Below, in pieces: positions 11,520 to 23,503 of a stretch of 64,000 bases of DNA (the stretch's first letter is position 1; each line of letters starts with the position of its first letter). The notes beneath the pieces were generated by a model that searched no databases, had not been told where the DNA came from, and saw only the letters and a program-made list of their open reading frames with translations. The stretch is from Callaeas wilsoni (taxonomy: Eukaryota; Chordata; Aves; Passeriformes; Callaeidae): assembly GCA_013398955.1 (NCBI GenBank), contig VWPU01017872.1, forward strand, positions 22,290-86,289. Direction: 5' to 3'. A program made the translations under genes and the position numbers.

Positions 11520-12045
11520 GCATTGACTTAGAAAGATTTATTTAAATTCATTGAAGGGTGAAGGCAGCGCCCACCAATCTGATAGCAGACTTTGATTTTC
11601 ATGGACGTGGGATCTGTGATTTAATAGGTTTTCCAGGCACCGTGGTACAATAGTTCTCCTTCTAATGCAACAGGATTGGGGAACTGACCTCTCCTCTGTG
11701 CCTCTGAATGCTTCCCCTCAGTTCCTGTGCTAGTAATACAGAGCCTGAATATTTCACCATTATTGGAAGATAGTTTAATCCTCTTTGTAACTTGGCAGAA
11801 CAGATTAGAGTTTCTTCTATATTAAATTAGAGGCTTCTCTAAAGCATCCTAAAAAGAGCTCATTTCATTAGCATGCTGTTGATTTATTATTTATAATGAC
11901 TGTTTACAAAACAGCCTGCGAAGATGACGAGGCTCCAGTCAGGTGACTGCATATTTCTACAGGCAGATCCAGCCCTCCGGAGCAACCTGCATGCCTGGGC
12001 TCTGCAAAAAAATTAGCTGCTGATTAGAAGTGATTTGCAAGGAGA
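11520..12045. promoter_or_regulatory. Long AT-rich block, strong conserved-element candidate
   Basis: About 500 bases of AT-rich sequence dense in developmental transcription-factor motifs: TTCATTAGCATGC, GATTTATTATTTATAATGAC, a forkhead-type TGTTTAC at 11901-11907, CTGATTAGAAG and GTTTAAACATGCTAATCC. It is not a recognised transposable element and has no coding signature. In vertebrate genomes such blocks are often enhancers of a distant gene. Which gene would be controlled cannot be told here. Confidence 0.4.
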
Positions 12046-12172
12046 GTTTAAACATGCTAATCCAGCCCTGGTTGGAGGAATGCTGTTGTGATGAAGCTCA
12101 TGGGGGACCTTAACTGGGGGTTTTAGTGATGTTTGCCATGGGCTGTCCATGTTTGCTTCTTTCTCAGGAGCA

Positions 12173-12389
12173 AGAAATCCCAGAATGGGTTGGGCTGGAA
12201 GGATCTTAAAGCTCATTTAATTCCACCCCCTGCCATGGGCAGGGACACCTTCCCAACCAATCCCAGGTTGCTCCAAGCTCCTTCCAGCCTGGCCTTGGAC
12301 ACTTCCAGGGATGGGGCAGCCACAGCTTCTCTGGGCACTCTGTGCCAAGGCCTCACCACCCTCACAGGGAAGGATTTCTTCCTAATGAC
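12173..12389 (-). mobile_element. CR1 LINE 3' end, minus strand
   Basis: Reads on the plus strand as CCCAGAATGGGTTGGGCTGG, CCCCCTGCCATGGGCAGGGA, AGGTTGCTCCAAGC, GACACTTCCAGGGATGGGGC, CTTCTCTGGGCA, CTCACCACCCTCACAGGGAA and TTCTTCCTAATG, the reverse complement of the commonest CR1 3' end. The element stops at about 12389, where flanking DNA resumes. Confidence 0.92.
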
Positions 12390-13418
12390 ATTGGTGCGGC
12401 AAGAATTGCTGCAGTCCCATATTGCCCCTTCCTGGTCTCTTCCTCTGAGCACCATCCATTCAGTGGACTGGTCCCAGAAGTTGTGTGTCACCTGCTCCTG
12501 ACCCTCCCCAGAGGCTTGTGACATTTTAGCATCTTCACCCTAAACTGGAGTCATTGAGTCCTCTGGGGCTTGAAAGGAGCTTGGGGCAGCATTGCCCCTT
12601 CACCCCCTCCTGTGCTGGAAGGCTCTCTCCAAGCCCACTTTTTCAACAATTTGCATATGTGGAGCCTATTAGCAAAAGCCTGATGTGTGCTGGGCTTGAT
12701 TCTCGTGGTTTGAGTGGTTCCTTCACCCTGCACAGCAGCGCAAGGGGAGAGGCGAGTGCTGTGCAGGGAGGAGCATCCCTTCCCTCAGCATCAGTCACAG
12801 AACCACCACCCAGAGCAGTGGTTACTGAGCCTGCAGGTGTTGGAGAAATGGCTGGGGATCTCTGGCTGTGCCGAGGCCAGCAAAGGGAGGAGATGGATTG
12901 CTCTGCTGCCGGAGTGGGGCTGTCGGGGCTCTGCTGCAGTGGCGCAGCCTGCGAGCTCCAGGCAGCAATGCCAACATGAAGTGTTTGGCTGATGCTGCAG
13001 GTGCTTTTGTCTAAAGGAATCAGGCTGGGTTGGGCTCCTTTTTTGGGAGCAACTTTCTCCTCTCTTTGTTCTGCACCTCTGGCAACTTCTGTTTCAGAGA
13101 GTCGCTCAAAGAGTCGCACCCAGATAGCATCCCTTGGCCTTCAGGAGGAAAACACCCTTCCCAATCCTATACACAAAGGCAGAAATCTGACAGAGAGAAG
13201 CCAGAGATCTCTCCTGAAGCTGGGCTTTTAACACTCATCCTGGAGGCAGAAGGTAGCTGGCTTCCTCCTAGCTCCTCCAGGAGGACTGTGCAATCTCTGC
13301 AGGGCTCATGAAGCCACATCAGCTGCTAAGTGGAAGTAAAACAAGAAGTTGTGGCTGCCGCTAAATCACAAATCTTCCATGCAGGACTGAGAAAATGCCT
13401 CCCAATAAGTGTGGTTTG
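12390..13418. other. Single-copy DNA, nothing recognised
   Basis: GC-rich near 12700-12970 with overlapping open frames on both strands. No supported exon or repeat. Confidence 0.4.
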
Positions 13419-13471
13419 TTGTTGATTTTGTTGCGGTTTTTTGTTGTTTCTTTATTTATTTTTTTTTAGAG
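13419..13471 (+). repeat. T-rich low-complexity tract
   Basis: Composed of GTTGTTG, then GGTTTTTTGTTGTTTC, then a TTTATTTATTTTTTTTT run. It may be a degenerate minus-strand poly-A, but no attached retroelement is recognisable. Confidence 0.6.
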
Positions 13472-13580
13472 AACATAGTTTTCCAATCAGGTGATAAAGG
13501 AATGGGACCAACACTGCTTTAGCACAATATTCTCCTCTACATCATTTTTCCTCCAGAGGAAGCACAGAGGGAAGTCTTCA

Positions 13581-13745
13581 GACTGCATCCAGGTCTGGAG
13601 TCCTCAGCACAAGAAGGACACGGACCAGCTGGAGTAGGGGCTGGAGCCCCTCTGCTCTGGAGCCAGGCTGGGAGAGCTGGGCGTGTTCACCTGGAGAAGA
13701 GAAGGCTTCAGGGAGAGCTCAGAGCCCCTTGCAGTGCTCTGAGGA
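13581..13745 (+). mobile_element. CR1 LINE fragment, plus strand
   Basis: Matches the CR1 segment GCATCCAGGTCTGGAGTCCT, AAGAAGGACACGGACC, CTGGGAGAGCTGGGCGTGTT, CACCTGGAGAAGAGAAGGCT, AGAGCCCCTTGCAGT. About 40 bases of the consensus are missing between the GACC landmark and the CTGGAGCCCCTCTGCTC landmark. The 3' end is absent. Confidence 0.8.
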
Positions 13746-15029
13746 TCAGAGGGCTCACTACACCTGCCACCTGCACCTCTTTGTCCTGTGCACTCTTGGG
13801 GCAGCTTGTCAAATGATTCCATGCAGCTGCAGAGAGTTCCATCTCATTTAATCTACCTGCCTGCTGAAATCCCAGGTGGTTCCTGAAAAAGCAGCTGAAT
13901 CCAGTCCTTTTTCCTGAAACGTGATGCCTGAATTCAGCTTATTGGATGGATCTGCTCCGCTCCATCTTGGACCTCAAGTTCCTGTCTCTGTGTTGGGCTA
14001 GAAGACAATCTTTGCTGCCTTCAAACACCTCCAGAACTGGTTGGAATTCCAGGATCAGCACATCCTTGCTTTGCTGTCCTCTGAAATGAGGGTCTTAGCA
14101 TGTTCAGTGGCATGTAACTGAGACATAAAGCGCTCGGATGGGAAATCAAGGGCAGCACTTTCCGCACAGGTACCTATGGCTCTGTGAGCTTGAGACAGAA
14201 CAGGGACTCGGGGCTTTTTGTGTCAGAGAGATTCACGTTCCCAAGCCAACAAACCCTCTCCCACACCGAGAGGCTTCATTTGATTTTCACATGGCCCTGG
14301 GGAAGGCACTGGGTTCTCCCATTGCTGCCTTTCAGATGCGCTAGGTCACACTTGGGTCAGCTCTCCCACAGCCACGGCACCATCACTGCAACGCTGCTGT
14401 CTCGCTGTGACACGGCACGTGGGACACCACCCGCCGTGGCAGTGCTGGCACTTCCCGCGCTGGGAAGGACTCATGTCTGCCCAAGGATGGGTAGAGGTAT
14501 CAGCAGCTGGGTTTTGCCTCCTCTTTTTGAGTCACAAATTGTTTGTGAGCAGGTCCAGGCCTCTACGCCCTCATCCTTTCAAAGTTTTTCCTCCACCCTC
14601 CCATCCATCCCCTTGTATTTCCTCATGTGCTGAGTCCCCTGGTTTTTGGCCCCTGTGTGGGTTGTGGGGTAAAGCACCACCACTCAAACACCCCGTATCT
14701 GCATCTGATAAATTCTCATGAGGCCACATCTGCTCTGTCTTGCCCTGCTGGACTCACAGGAGCCCAGAAGATTTGCCTTTAAGCATCGACCTTGTCACTT
14801 CTGAGTTACTCAAGAGCATTAACTGTCATCAACACATGGCTGAGGCAGCCCTGTTCTTCCTAAAGATGTTCTCCCTTACAGGAGTTGGTACATTTTTACA
14901 GCAGGGAAATCCCAAACTGCACGAACACACAAAAAGTTCTTTTGTGTCTCTTTTTATTTGTTGTTATTGCTGCTGTTGCATTTCCAAACCTGAAGGACGA
15001 GTGGTGCATCAGAATGGGAGGAAATGACC
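13746..15029. other. Single-copy DNA, nothing recognised
   Basis: No repeat, exon or RNA gene recognised. A plus-strand frame of 149 codons at 14184-14633 has no family resemblance. Confidence 0.4.
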
Positions 15030-15470
15030 ACACTGAATGGTAATAACTGGATTAAGAGATTCAGTAGCAGACTCTCACCTGTGCTGTTTATAATGCAGAT
15101 TAACTATTTAATCCATCTGCATCTCCAGCTTCAATTCTCTATTCCCCTTGCCTTGCTTTCCCCTGATGTTCTCCCTCACCCCCTCCAGTCCCTTGCTGCT
15201 CCGTGGCCTCGTCGCTGGACCCCTCCCGAGCCCTCCTCCTGGGGCTGTGACTTTGCCCACATCCCACAGCTGGTTCTGCTCAGTTACTCCACGGGAACTC
15301 TCCAAAGTGAGGGCTGTGTGCTGGTGGTGCCTGACCAATGAGCCCTACAATTGCTCGGTCTCTGGGAACCGCTGTAATGACCGTAGTGGAAGGGATGATT
15401 AATCAGGAAATGGTAAAGAAAATGCTTATAATGAAGCACTTGGATTTCTGACTTTACTGAGGGGGGCGCA
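15030..15470. promoter_or_regulatory. Two small AT-rich motif clusters, weak regulatory candidates
   Basis: The first cluster (about 15045-15120) has CTGGATTAAGAG and GATTAACTATTTAATCCATC. The second (about 15390-15450) has GATGATTAATCAGG, in which GATTAATC is a palindromic paired bicoid-type site. The GC-richer stretch between them carries nothing recognised. Confidence 0.2.
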
Positions 15471-18328
15471 AACTCACAAACAAGGTCATGGAAAAGAAAT
15501 ACACTGAGGAATTGAGGATGACTAAATACAAGGACTTTAACTCTGGGTCAGGACGTCTCTCAACCATAAACTATTGCAGACTGGGAGGGATATCATGGGG
15601 AAATGTTTGACCATGACCACGCTGTCCTGTGTATTGGTCAGTGCTGGGGACAGGTGCTGAGCCTTTGGACCACTGTGTCACACCACAGCCATGACAGCAT
15701 TTACCAGATTTTGATGGTGCAGACAGAGAGTGGCCTTTGGCAAGTACCACGAGATGGGGAGTGGAACATCAGGCTTGGTGTGTATGCCACCCAGCCCTCC
15801 TCTCTGCTTGCACTAGCCATGCCCTGTGGGAGCTACACCTGTGCCCTTGGAGGAGACGGCAGAAACATCTCCAAACCTGGACTCTCCCTTCCTGCTCGGC
15901 TGCAGTGCCAAAGCAGGGCCCAGCCCAGGGCTCAAACTCCTCTGTCTTCCGTGCAGAGTCTTTTCCAGTATTTCAAATTCCTCTGCCAGCTTGGTGTGGG
16001 ACCAAGCAGGACACCTTGAGTGCCAGACTCAAAGTGGAGTGAGGTCGGCCTGAAGTCACAGGGGCATGGGAGGTCCTGCACTCTGCACTGACAGAGCAGG
16101 CTTCACATCCTCTCCCCATTGGAATTTTTCACATTCTCAGGTTTTTTATCTCTGTTATTGAATCCACGGAGATGACATGAGTGTGAATGCATGTTTGTTA
16201 AAAACCCCAAATACATCCCTGAGCTGCAAAGACTGTTTTCAAATCATAGGTTTTAAAGGGGCATGTGCCACAAAGGGCTGAGGGTGGTTAATACAGCACA
16301 TACCAGCCACTGGCTGAGAGAAATAAGCAGCATTGCTGATAAGCTCATTTGATAAAGCCTTTGCTGGGCACTGCAGATGCAGGCTAAGTCCAGCCTTTAA
16401 TATCTGTCCCAGTCCCACAGGCAGCACTCTCAGGCAGGGCTGCCAGGAATTATTGTAACCCTGTCTACATCTCATGCAGCTTTCAGTGAGTCCTGACAAG
16501 TCCTCACCGTGTGGTCTTGCATGTCACAGCTGTCACTGACCTGGCCACAGATCACCAGCTGATACCTAAGCAAATGCAAGGTGGCACCAAGGTTTCACAG
16601 GCAGCTCAGGCCCTTTTTGCAGCTCCGTGGGCTTATGGTGTCCTATATTGTTGAAGCAATGATTAAATCCCACATAATTGTTCCAGCTGGTCACTTGACC
16701 ACAGAAGATACTTTCTGTTGGAAGCTGCTGATGTCGCCCCATGAGATTCCACGCTGGGTCTGGGTTATAACAGCCTTCATGTGCATGAGCTTGTCCCATC
16801 ACGAGAAATACTGAATGGGAAGGAGCTGTTCAAGGGAAGGAAAATGGGGGGGTGTGTGTGGCCTCATCTGTCTGCTAGAAAAGGCACAGGATTGCTCTGT
16901 CCCTGGTCCTCACACTACAGAGGACTGGGTCCCTGGAGAATCACACTGGGCTTGGGTGCTGCTGATTGCCAGGCTCCACTAACCTAACTAACAGCTGATG
17001 TCTTACCAGCTCTCTTGGCATCCTGTCAATTGAGGAATTGGGAAGGGAGGATCTGGGCTCAGGGTGTTTTCAGGACATGCAAGACATGTGCCACTTGAAA
17101 TGTGTCTCATCTCCCTTCTGAGCCTGAGCAGAGTGGAGCTGAAGTCTGGGATGTGCACTGGGTTGGATCCCAGAGCCCATGATTTGAAACCCAGGGCTCA
17201 CAGCTCCTTTTATGTGCTGCACTGGAGGGAGAGTGGTTGTTACGGTTATACACCTCGAGGGTCATCCCTGGGTTTATGGAGATGGCCTGAAACCAAGGAA
17301 AGGAGTTCCCAGTGACTTCTCCGTTTCACACCAGTTAAAGCACAGTTTTCCAGTCTACCCTGAGGCTGGGTTGAAAGATCCTGAAGGAAAAAAATTTGCT
17401 TTTGAGTTCTGCATGACTTGCATTCAGCAGGAATATTTGAACGTCTGGTGTTGCACGTGGACACCAGGCTGTGTCTGGAGGAGCACAGGGGCATCTCCCA
17501 GCCCTTCCATCATGGTCCCTGCACGATCAGCACTTTCCTCCACTACTGACCTGGAGGTGGCAGAACCTCGGGGCTCCCCTAAACGTGCTGCTGATCCAGA
17601 AGACATTAAGCCGTTATCTCTGTGTCTCACTCCATCAACATTTTTTCAGTCTGTATTAAAAATCCTACTATGGTTTTTTAGCACAAAAGGGGAAAGAAGA
17701 GAACCTTCTATGTTCAGGACATTTGGGACATCACTAGAATTTCATCCATCTGTGATTGGCCCTCAGACCGTCATACTCAATTTATTTCTCAGCCAAAGTT
17801 TTTCAGCCATCTGCTCAAGTGGAACAGCTTCCAGCATTTATTCCCAATAGTGCTCCTCTGAGGGAGCGCATGGATTTTCTCCAGTACGACAGCATCACTA
17901 TTTTCCAAAAAAACCCTCAGCCCAACCCCGCAGTGACTGGCGGGGAGCCCTCCCTGCTCTGCACCCCGACCTTGAATTTTAAGCAATTGATCAAGAAAAC
18001 ACAGAACAGTTTCTCTTCCACTCAGGACCACCGTGACTGATGTTTTTTAAAGGGCTCCTCTGCAGAGATGTTAATGAGGTCGCCTTGGATACTCAGCTTA
18101 AAACAGTGTCGCTTCAGCTTCTTTTATGTCAGCAATCAACAACAACAAAAAATACACAACAACCCATCAGTGGATCTGCTCGAGGAGGGGTGGGGGACTC
18201 CTGGCAGGTGACTGGAGCAGATAGCGATTCACAGTCCACCTGCTGCCAGCAGTTTGGTGCTGAGCCTCTCTGATTGTCTACTGGAGCATCAACACAATGA
18301 TCTCCATAATTATTATCTCCTTAAATTG
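15471..18328. other. Single-copy DNA, nothing recognised
   Basis: A 212-codon plus-strand open frame at 17212-17850 has no recognisable domain, splice context or start context and is not called as a gene. No CR1 or LTR was seen. Confidence 0.4.
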
Positions 18329-18344
18329 AAAAAAAAAAAAAAAA
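18329..18344 (+). repeat. Poly-A run of 16
   Basis: An uninterrupted run of sixteen A residues inside AT-rich DNA (CCATAATTATTATCTCC precedes it). No retroposed sequence is recognisable upstream, so a processed-pseudogene tail cannot be argued. Confidence 0.8.
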
Positions 18345-19120
18345 GCAGATTAGAAAAGCCTGATTTTTCCAGCCATCCTATTGAAAGTGCCCCAGGAAAG
18401 GACTTCAGATTGGGAGTAATAAGAGGTTCAGGGACAGTCAGGGAAATAAAAGCAGTTTCTCTGTGTGAACAGAGGAGAGCCTCTGTGTTCTTAGGGAATT
18501 GTTTGCCAGGCTGAGACCCACTTGCATTACTCCTGCTTAATGAGTTACCATCCATCAGCTGAGCTGCAAGGGTGGCCCATGTCCAGGTTTGAAAAGCAGG
18601 GGGAAAAACACCTGAGGCAGGAACACCATGCAGGTGCATTCAGTGCTTTGATGATCTGCATAACACAGCGCTCACCATGTCGCCAAACAGGTTGCTTGGC
18701 TTCTCTGAACCTCAATCTCCTGCCTGATGAGCAAGGGTAAATTCAGTGCCACATCTCACATCTCACTGGAGTTCTAAAGGAAAACGTGGAACCACTGATG
18801 GAAAGGTGTGAGCAAGTTGAAAGCAGTAGCTTTGGCAAGTACACCTTTACATATGAATAGAGCTCAGACCGATTCCTCAATTAGCAGTTAGCTAATCACT
18901 GAAGGAACATTTGTTATTACTTTATTATATGTTTGCTACTCCACTAATGCAGTTTATATGAATATGGAGGACCTACTTCTCTAACCCTGACCAGCAGCGC
19001 CCAAACATGATGACAGAGAGCATCCCTAAGCCCTGAAGTAGATTGGCATCGTGGTGCGAGTACCCCTTTGAGGGACTGCGGGTGAGCCTGGCACTCTGTC
19101 TGGAGACTCAAAGCCCAGAC
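18345..19120. other. Single-copy DNA, nothing firm recognised
   Basis: A stretch at 18640-18740 faintly recalls a MIR SINE (CTTCTCTGAACCTCAATCTC) but is too diverged to call. Nothing else was seen. Confidence 0.35.
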
Positions 19121-20122
19121 TTAGGCCACAGAACAACCCAGGTTAGCAGGGACCTCAGGAGGTCTCAAGCCCCGCTGTGCATCTCCAGGAGTTCTGTCTT
19201 TTCTATCCCTTCCTGCAGGGAGCTGCAGAAAGCATTCTGATCTTCCTCCTACTCTCCTCCAGGATGAACAAACCCGGCTGGTTTTGCCTCTCCTTGTACC
19301 TCAACCATCCGCTGGTGGCCTCTGCTGGACCTGCTCCAATCTCTCAGTGCTGGTTTTGTCCTAGGAAGCCCCAAACCGGACCCAGTGTTTCCAAAACGAT
19401 CTCAGAAGGGCCAAACAAAGGGGATTCTTACTCCTTTGATGTGCTGCCTGCATCCTTGCTCACACAGCTGAGGGTGTAGCTCAGCAGTGACCCATGTTCA
19501 GTTCCTGACTTGCCAGCGATCCCAGCTCCCTTTCCGCAAAGCTGCTTCCTATCAAGCGGCTTCCCAGCCCAGCTGTCCCCTGGCCTGTCCTGTTCCCTTG
19601 GGAGGTTATTCCATTAGGACTGTGCACTTGTCTGCCCGTTTCTCCACTCCCTCTGAACAGCAGCTGCAGCCTCTTGGGTGTCAAGTGCTTCCCTCCCCAT
19701 TGCTTCCTTTGGTGCCATCTGAAAACTTCCTGAGAGCGTGCCCAATTATCCAGGCCATCAGTACCAGTCCCTCCAGGATCTCAACAGCAATGAGTTGCCA
19801 AGTGGGCTCTGTACTGCTGATCATCACTCTGTGAGTGCAACAGTCCAACCCATCCTCCAGATTCCTTCTTTCCTATTTATTGGGCCAATATCTCCCCAGC
19901 CTGGCTCTAAGGAGAGTAAGCATTGAAAGCTTTACTACAGGCAAGGGAAACCACTTCCAATATTCCCTTATCCACCCTGCATCCTCACAGCCAGTTTTCC
20001 TGCCTTTCCAAGTAGTCAGGTCCATCAGGTGTGATGTGACCTTTGTTCTGCTGGGTTTAAACCAACCCATCCCTGATAGACATTCTCTTACCCAGATCAA
20101 CAGCTTTACGATGGCACTGGTA
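19121..20122 (-). mobile_element. Old, long CR1 LINE copy, minus strand, about 1 kb
   Basis: A diverged CR1 covering much more of the 3' region than the other copies. Reading along the plus strand, the order is GGGACCTCAGGAGGTCTC, then AGGATGAACAAACCCGGCTG, GTGGCCTCTGCTGGACCTGC, CCAAACCGGACCCAGT, TTTGGTGCCATCTGAAAACT, CTCTGTACTGCTGATCATCA, GAAAGCTTTACTACAGGCAA and CATCCTCACAGCCAGTT. This follows the CR1 consensus order on the minus strand, with short gaps. High divergence indicates an ancient insertion. No intact reverse-transcriptase frame remains. Confidence 0.8.
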
Positions 20123-20146
20123 CTACTCCTGTAAAAGATTCACGGA

Positions 20147-20352
20147 ATCACAGAATTACAAAATCAGTCAGGTTGGAAATCACTGAGTCCAACCTTTGGC
20201 TGAAAACCACCTTGTCAGCTAGACCAGTGTGCAGCCCTATCTTGAACACTCCCAGGGATGGAGACAACCCAACGCTTGACAACCCTTTCTCTGAAGAAAT
20301 TCCTCCTGATGTCCAACTTAACCTCCCCGACAGAGCTTGAGGCTACATTTCA
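20147..20352 (-). mobile_element. Second CR1 LINE 3' end, minus strand
   Basis: A fresh CR1 3' terminus starts here (CGGAATCACAGAATTAC, CAGGTTGGAAATCACTGAGT) and continues through CTTGAACACTCCCAGGGATG, GAAATTCCTCCTGATGTCCA, ACTTAACCTCCCC and GAGCTTGAGGC. It lies only about 25 bp beyond the 5' side of the preceding older copy, in the same orientation, so the two form a head-to-tail pair of independent insertions. Confidence 0.9.
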
Positions 20353-23300
20353 TCTACAAGTTGTGTTGATCCTGCAGTAGGCATGGTCTGTGCATACAAT
20401 CAGAGCTGCTCCTTCATCCAGACACTCTGGAGCTCCTTGTCCAAATAGACAGCGTGGTAGGAAGACAAAGAAACGTGAGACCACAAGGGATCATTAATCT
20501 GAAGTTGGATGTTATGGTGGTTTAGTTAAACTGCACTTAGAACAGTTGTGTGGACAGTCCTACTCACAATGGAAAAAAAAAAGCTGAGTTTGTTTTCTTC
20601 TCGTTTATTGTGGACATGAGGTAAGCCAGGATGAGTGGAGGCTACTTGAATTCTGAACAGGAATGTCCACATAGACAGTTTAATGAAGTTTAGCTAATCC
20701 AATTTGCAAAGGTTAATTCAGATTCATTTTCCTGATTGTCTCTGTGTAGATAAGGCCAAGGTCACTTCCCCAAGGTGACTGGCTGAGCCAGGCACAGGAT
20801 CCACACTTTCTTTCAACATTACTTTCCCAGGCTGGTTTGTCCCTATCCATGTACCCCCTCATATTCCCTGTACAGAAGAACACCGTTTCTCACATTTTCC
20901 TCCATCAGCATCACCGATTCTTGCTGATCAAGATCACTACAAACCCTTTTCCTGGGTGGAGTGGAACAGGCCCCGCTGTTCCTGGGGCCGCCGCTCACAC
21001 CGCTGCTTGGAGGTGAATTACAGCACAAATACTGGAATTGGTGATGCTAAAATCTTTCCCAAGAATCCAGAACAGCCTCGGGATCTTACTGCTGGAGGTG
21101 GGCACTTCCAAGCACTCCAGCTGGCTGACAATGCAGATCTCCTAAATCATCCCGATGCTGTTTTTTCTGACTCTCCTGGCCTCTCATGTGTGTAACCACA
21201 GTTATCCAGAGTCTCCCAGCAAAAGCAAGAGAAACAGTTTGGGAAATGAACTTGCCCTTTGCAACCCAGCCAGGTGCAGACTGTGGTGGGACCTGATGTG
21301 GGGGGACATCTGTCCCACAGTTCTTTCAGCAGGGGTTCTCACCTCTGCGTCTCAGCATCTGCTGCTGGCCCCTGCAATGCCCCAACTGCTCATAAGGGAT
21401 TGAGAGCCAAAGATATTTTAGGGTATTTAAAAAGATATATATAATCTAACCAGAACTGAAGAGCTGCCTTAGCCTTAACTGAAAACTTTCCCAAAGGAGT
21501 TACAACCCTAGAACAAGGAGCTTACATCTCCTAGTACATGATGAATGGGTGCAGGAGCTATTCTGAACAGCAGGCAATAGTGAATGGTTACATTTCCTTG
21601 GCCAAGATGAGGAAGCTTTAAGTAACTAATTAAAAAAAAAATCAATAGAAAGTCTTTTCCCACGATCTTTTGCCATGTCCTTGGCAATAATTTCAGTGCT
21701 CACTTCAAAGAATTGAGGTCTCTTTTCTGGGCCTCTTTCTACCATGGCAAAGGAGTTTACAAAGAGAAGTTGCTTGAGCCCAGTAGCTGGCTGTTAGCTT
21801 GTTGTTCTGTTTTAGGGAGGACTTGCAGTCCCCAAGTGCTTGTGATCAGGGGTCCCTGCACGGGTTGTCCTTTAACCATGATGTGTGTCCACATCTCTGG
21901 CCTGTTGCCATCGTTAGAAGATAATTTCATTTCCTCTGGACTTCCTGAAGTGATCATTTCTGATGTTTCTGCACGTGGCTGTCCATCTCCTCACCCTCTT
22001 CCCCACCACTGCAGCCTCTCTCTTAGACCTGAAACGCCCTGAACTGTCCAGGGCTTGGTCCCTGCTGCAAGGACTTAAGTGTGGGAAGTGAAGAACAAGA
22101 GAAGGAGCAGAGGGGACAGAGAGCTGGCTGTGTGCAGGAAGCGAGGGTAAGTTTTCTGCCAGCAGTGGTGAGAGGTGCTGTCCATCTTGCACTGTCACTG
22201 TAGCCTTTCCCTCCACACTCCATGGCACAGCTGGGACATCATCCTGTTCAACACAATCTCTACTTCCCACATCTGCAGAGCAGTTTCAAGAGGGCTGTCA
22301 AAGAGAGTGCTGAAGGTGTGCTGTCCTCTCTGTCCAGGAGGATCTGCCCATAACTTGCTACTGCATCTAATTCACTGAAGATTTTGCCTCATTTCAGCAA
22401 AATTTTAATTCCTCTTGGGAATGTTCCTTCTTCTTGGTCTGGTTCAGCAGCTCCAAGTTAAGGCAAAGCCCAAATCTTCCCTACAATTACTAAGAAGGGA
22501 CCTGGCTGCTGCCTCTCCCCTTCCATCAGTGATGGGCTGCCGCATTTTGCTGCTCTCCTCCTTTTCAGGAAGAAATTCAGTGGAGGCACCTTGACAGCAG
22601 ACCAGGTGTGCTGTGGGGTCTGTGTTGCCCGTGTCCCTAAGTGGGAAAGGCCAGCTTCCACAGCCAGCTCCCACTATCCCTGGCTCATCTTCCCAGCCTG
22701 ACAGCTTGGTTACAAGTGCGAAACAGAGTCTGACCTCATGCCCCAATATCTACAGGAAAATCTTCACCACTGTTCCTCTCACTGGCCCAAGAACCCTTAA
22801 AGGCAGCCTCCAACTTTTCCTCCCTCCCAGCAGTCTATTCCTTTTAGTGTGTAGCCAGAACAAAAGCCAGAAAAAAGGGTTTATACTAGTTTCTACTATT
22901 TTTACTATTTCTACCACTCTTCTTTCCAAAAGCTTTTTGAGACAAAACAAGCAATTGGGAATCAGATCCTCAAGGGGAGGTGAACTTACCTTCACTGTGG
23001 AAAGATGGCTTTGAGCCACATTAGAGCATTTCTGCTTGGTGAAGACAGAGCCAGCCACATTGCCCTAACTGAGTCACATATGATTTGTAGCATCATATTC
23101 TGGTCTGAGTTTCTCATGTTACCCCAATACGGAGCAGGACTTAATTTCTTCTTGAAGCCCTAGAAGGCTGTCACAAGGCAGTGGGGCTCTTCTGCAGCTG
23201 CAGAGCATCTGAAGAGCAGGTACTGAAGAGTTCATATAGCAAATAAATATAATTCTTTTTACTTAATACAGGCTAAAGAGCAGCTCGAACGACAACCTTT

Positions 23301-23503
23301 CATTAGTGTCTGAACTGTTGGTCCTTTCTGTCTTGAACTGAAGCATCAGATAATATTTAGGTTCCTAAAAGATTATTTTTTTGTGGTAGGCAAAGACATT
23401 AATAACCCTGGGTCTATTGGGTCAATCAATTTTATTATGACTAATAGAAGATCCTTTTTCTTGAGTATAGACTCAAAACCCAGGCTGCAGTTTAGGACCC
23501 AGT
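20353..23503. other. Single-copy DNA, nothing recognised
   Basis: Mostly AT-balanced sequence, with short A-rich runs near 20570 and 21633 and a candidate polyadenylation-like AAATAAATATAA near 23240. No exon, RNA gene or mobile element could be supported. Confidence 0.4.

Noticed and set aside
17212..17850. 212-codon plus-strand frame
   Set aside because: No family resemblance or exon context; length is compatible with chance in a 64-kb search.
18329..18344. Poly-A tail of a processed pseudogene
   Set aside because: No recognisable retroposed coding sequence upstream and no flanking target duplication.
18640..18740. Possible MIR SINE
   Set aside because: Only a loose resemblance to the MIR core (CTTCTCTGAACCTCAATCTC); too diverged to support by eye.
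20745..20815. Possible minus-strand MIR fragment
   Set aside because: CAAGGTCACTTCCCCAAGG and GAGCCAGGCACAGGATCC are suggestive but short and gapped.
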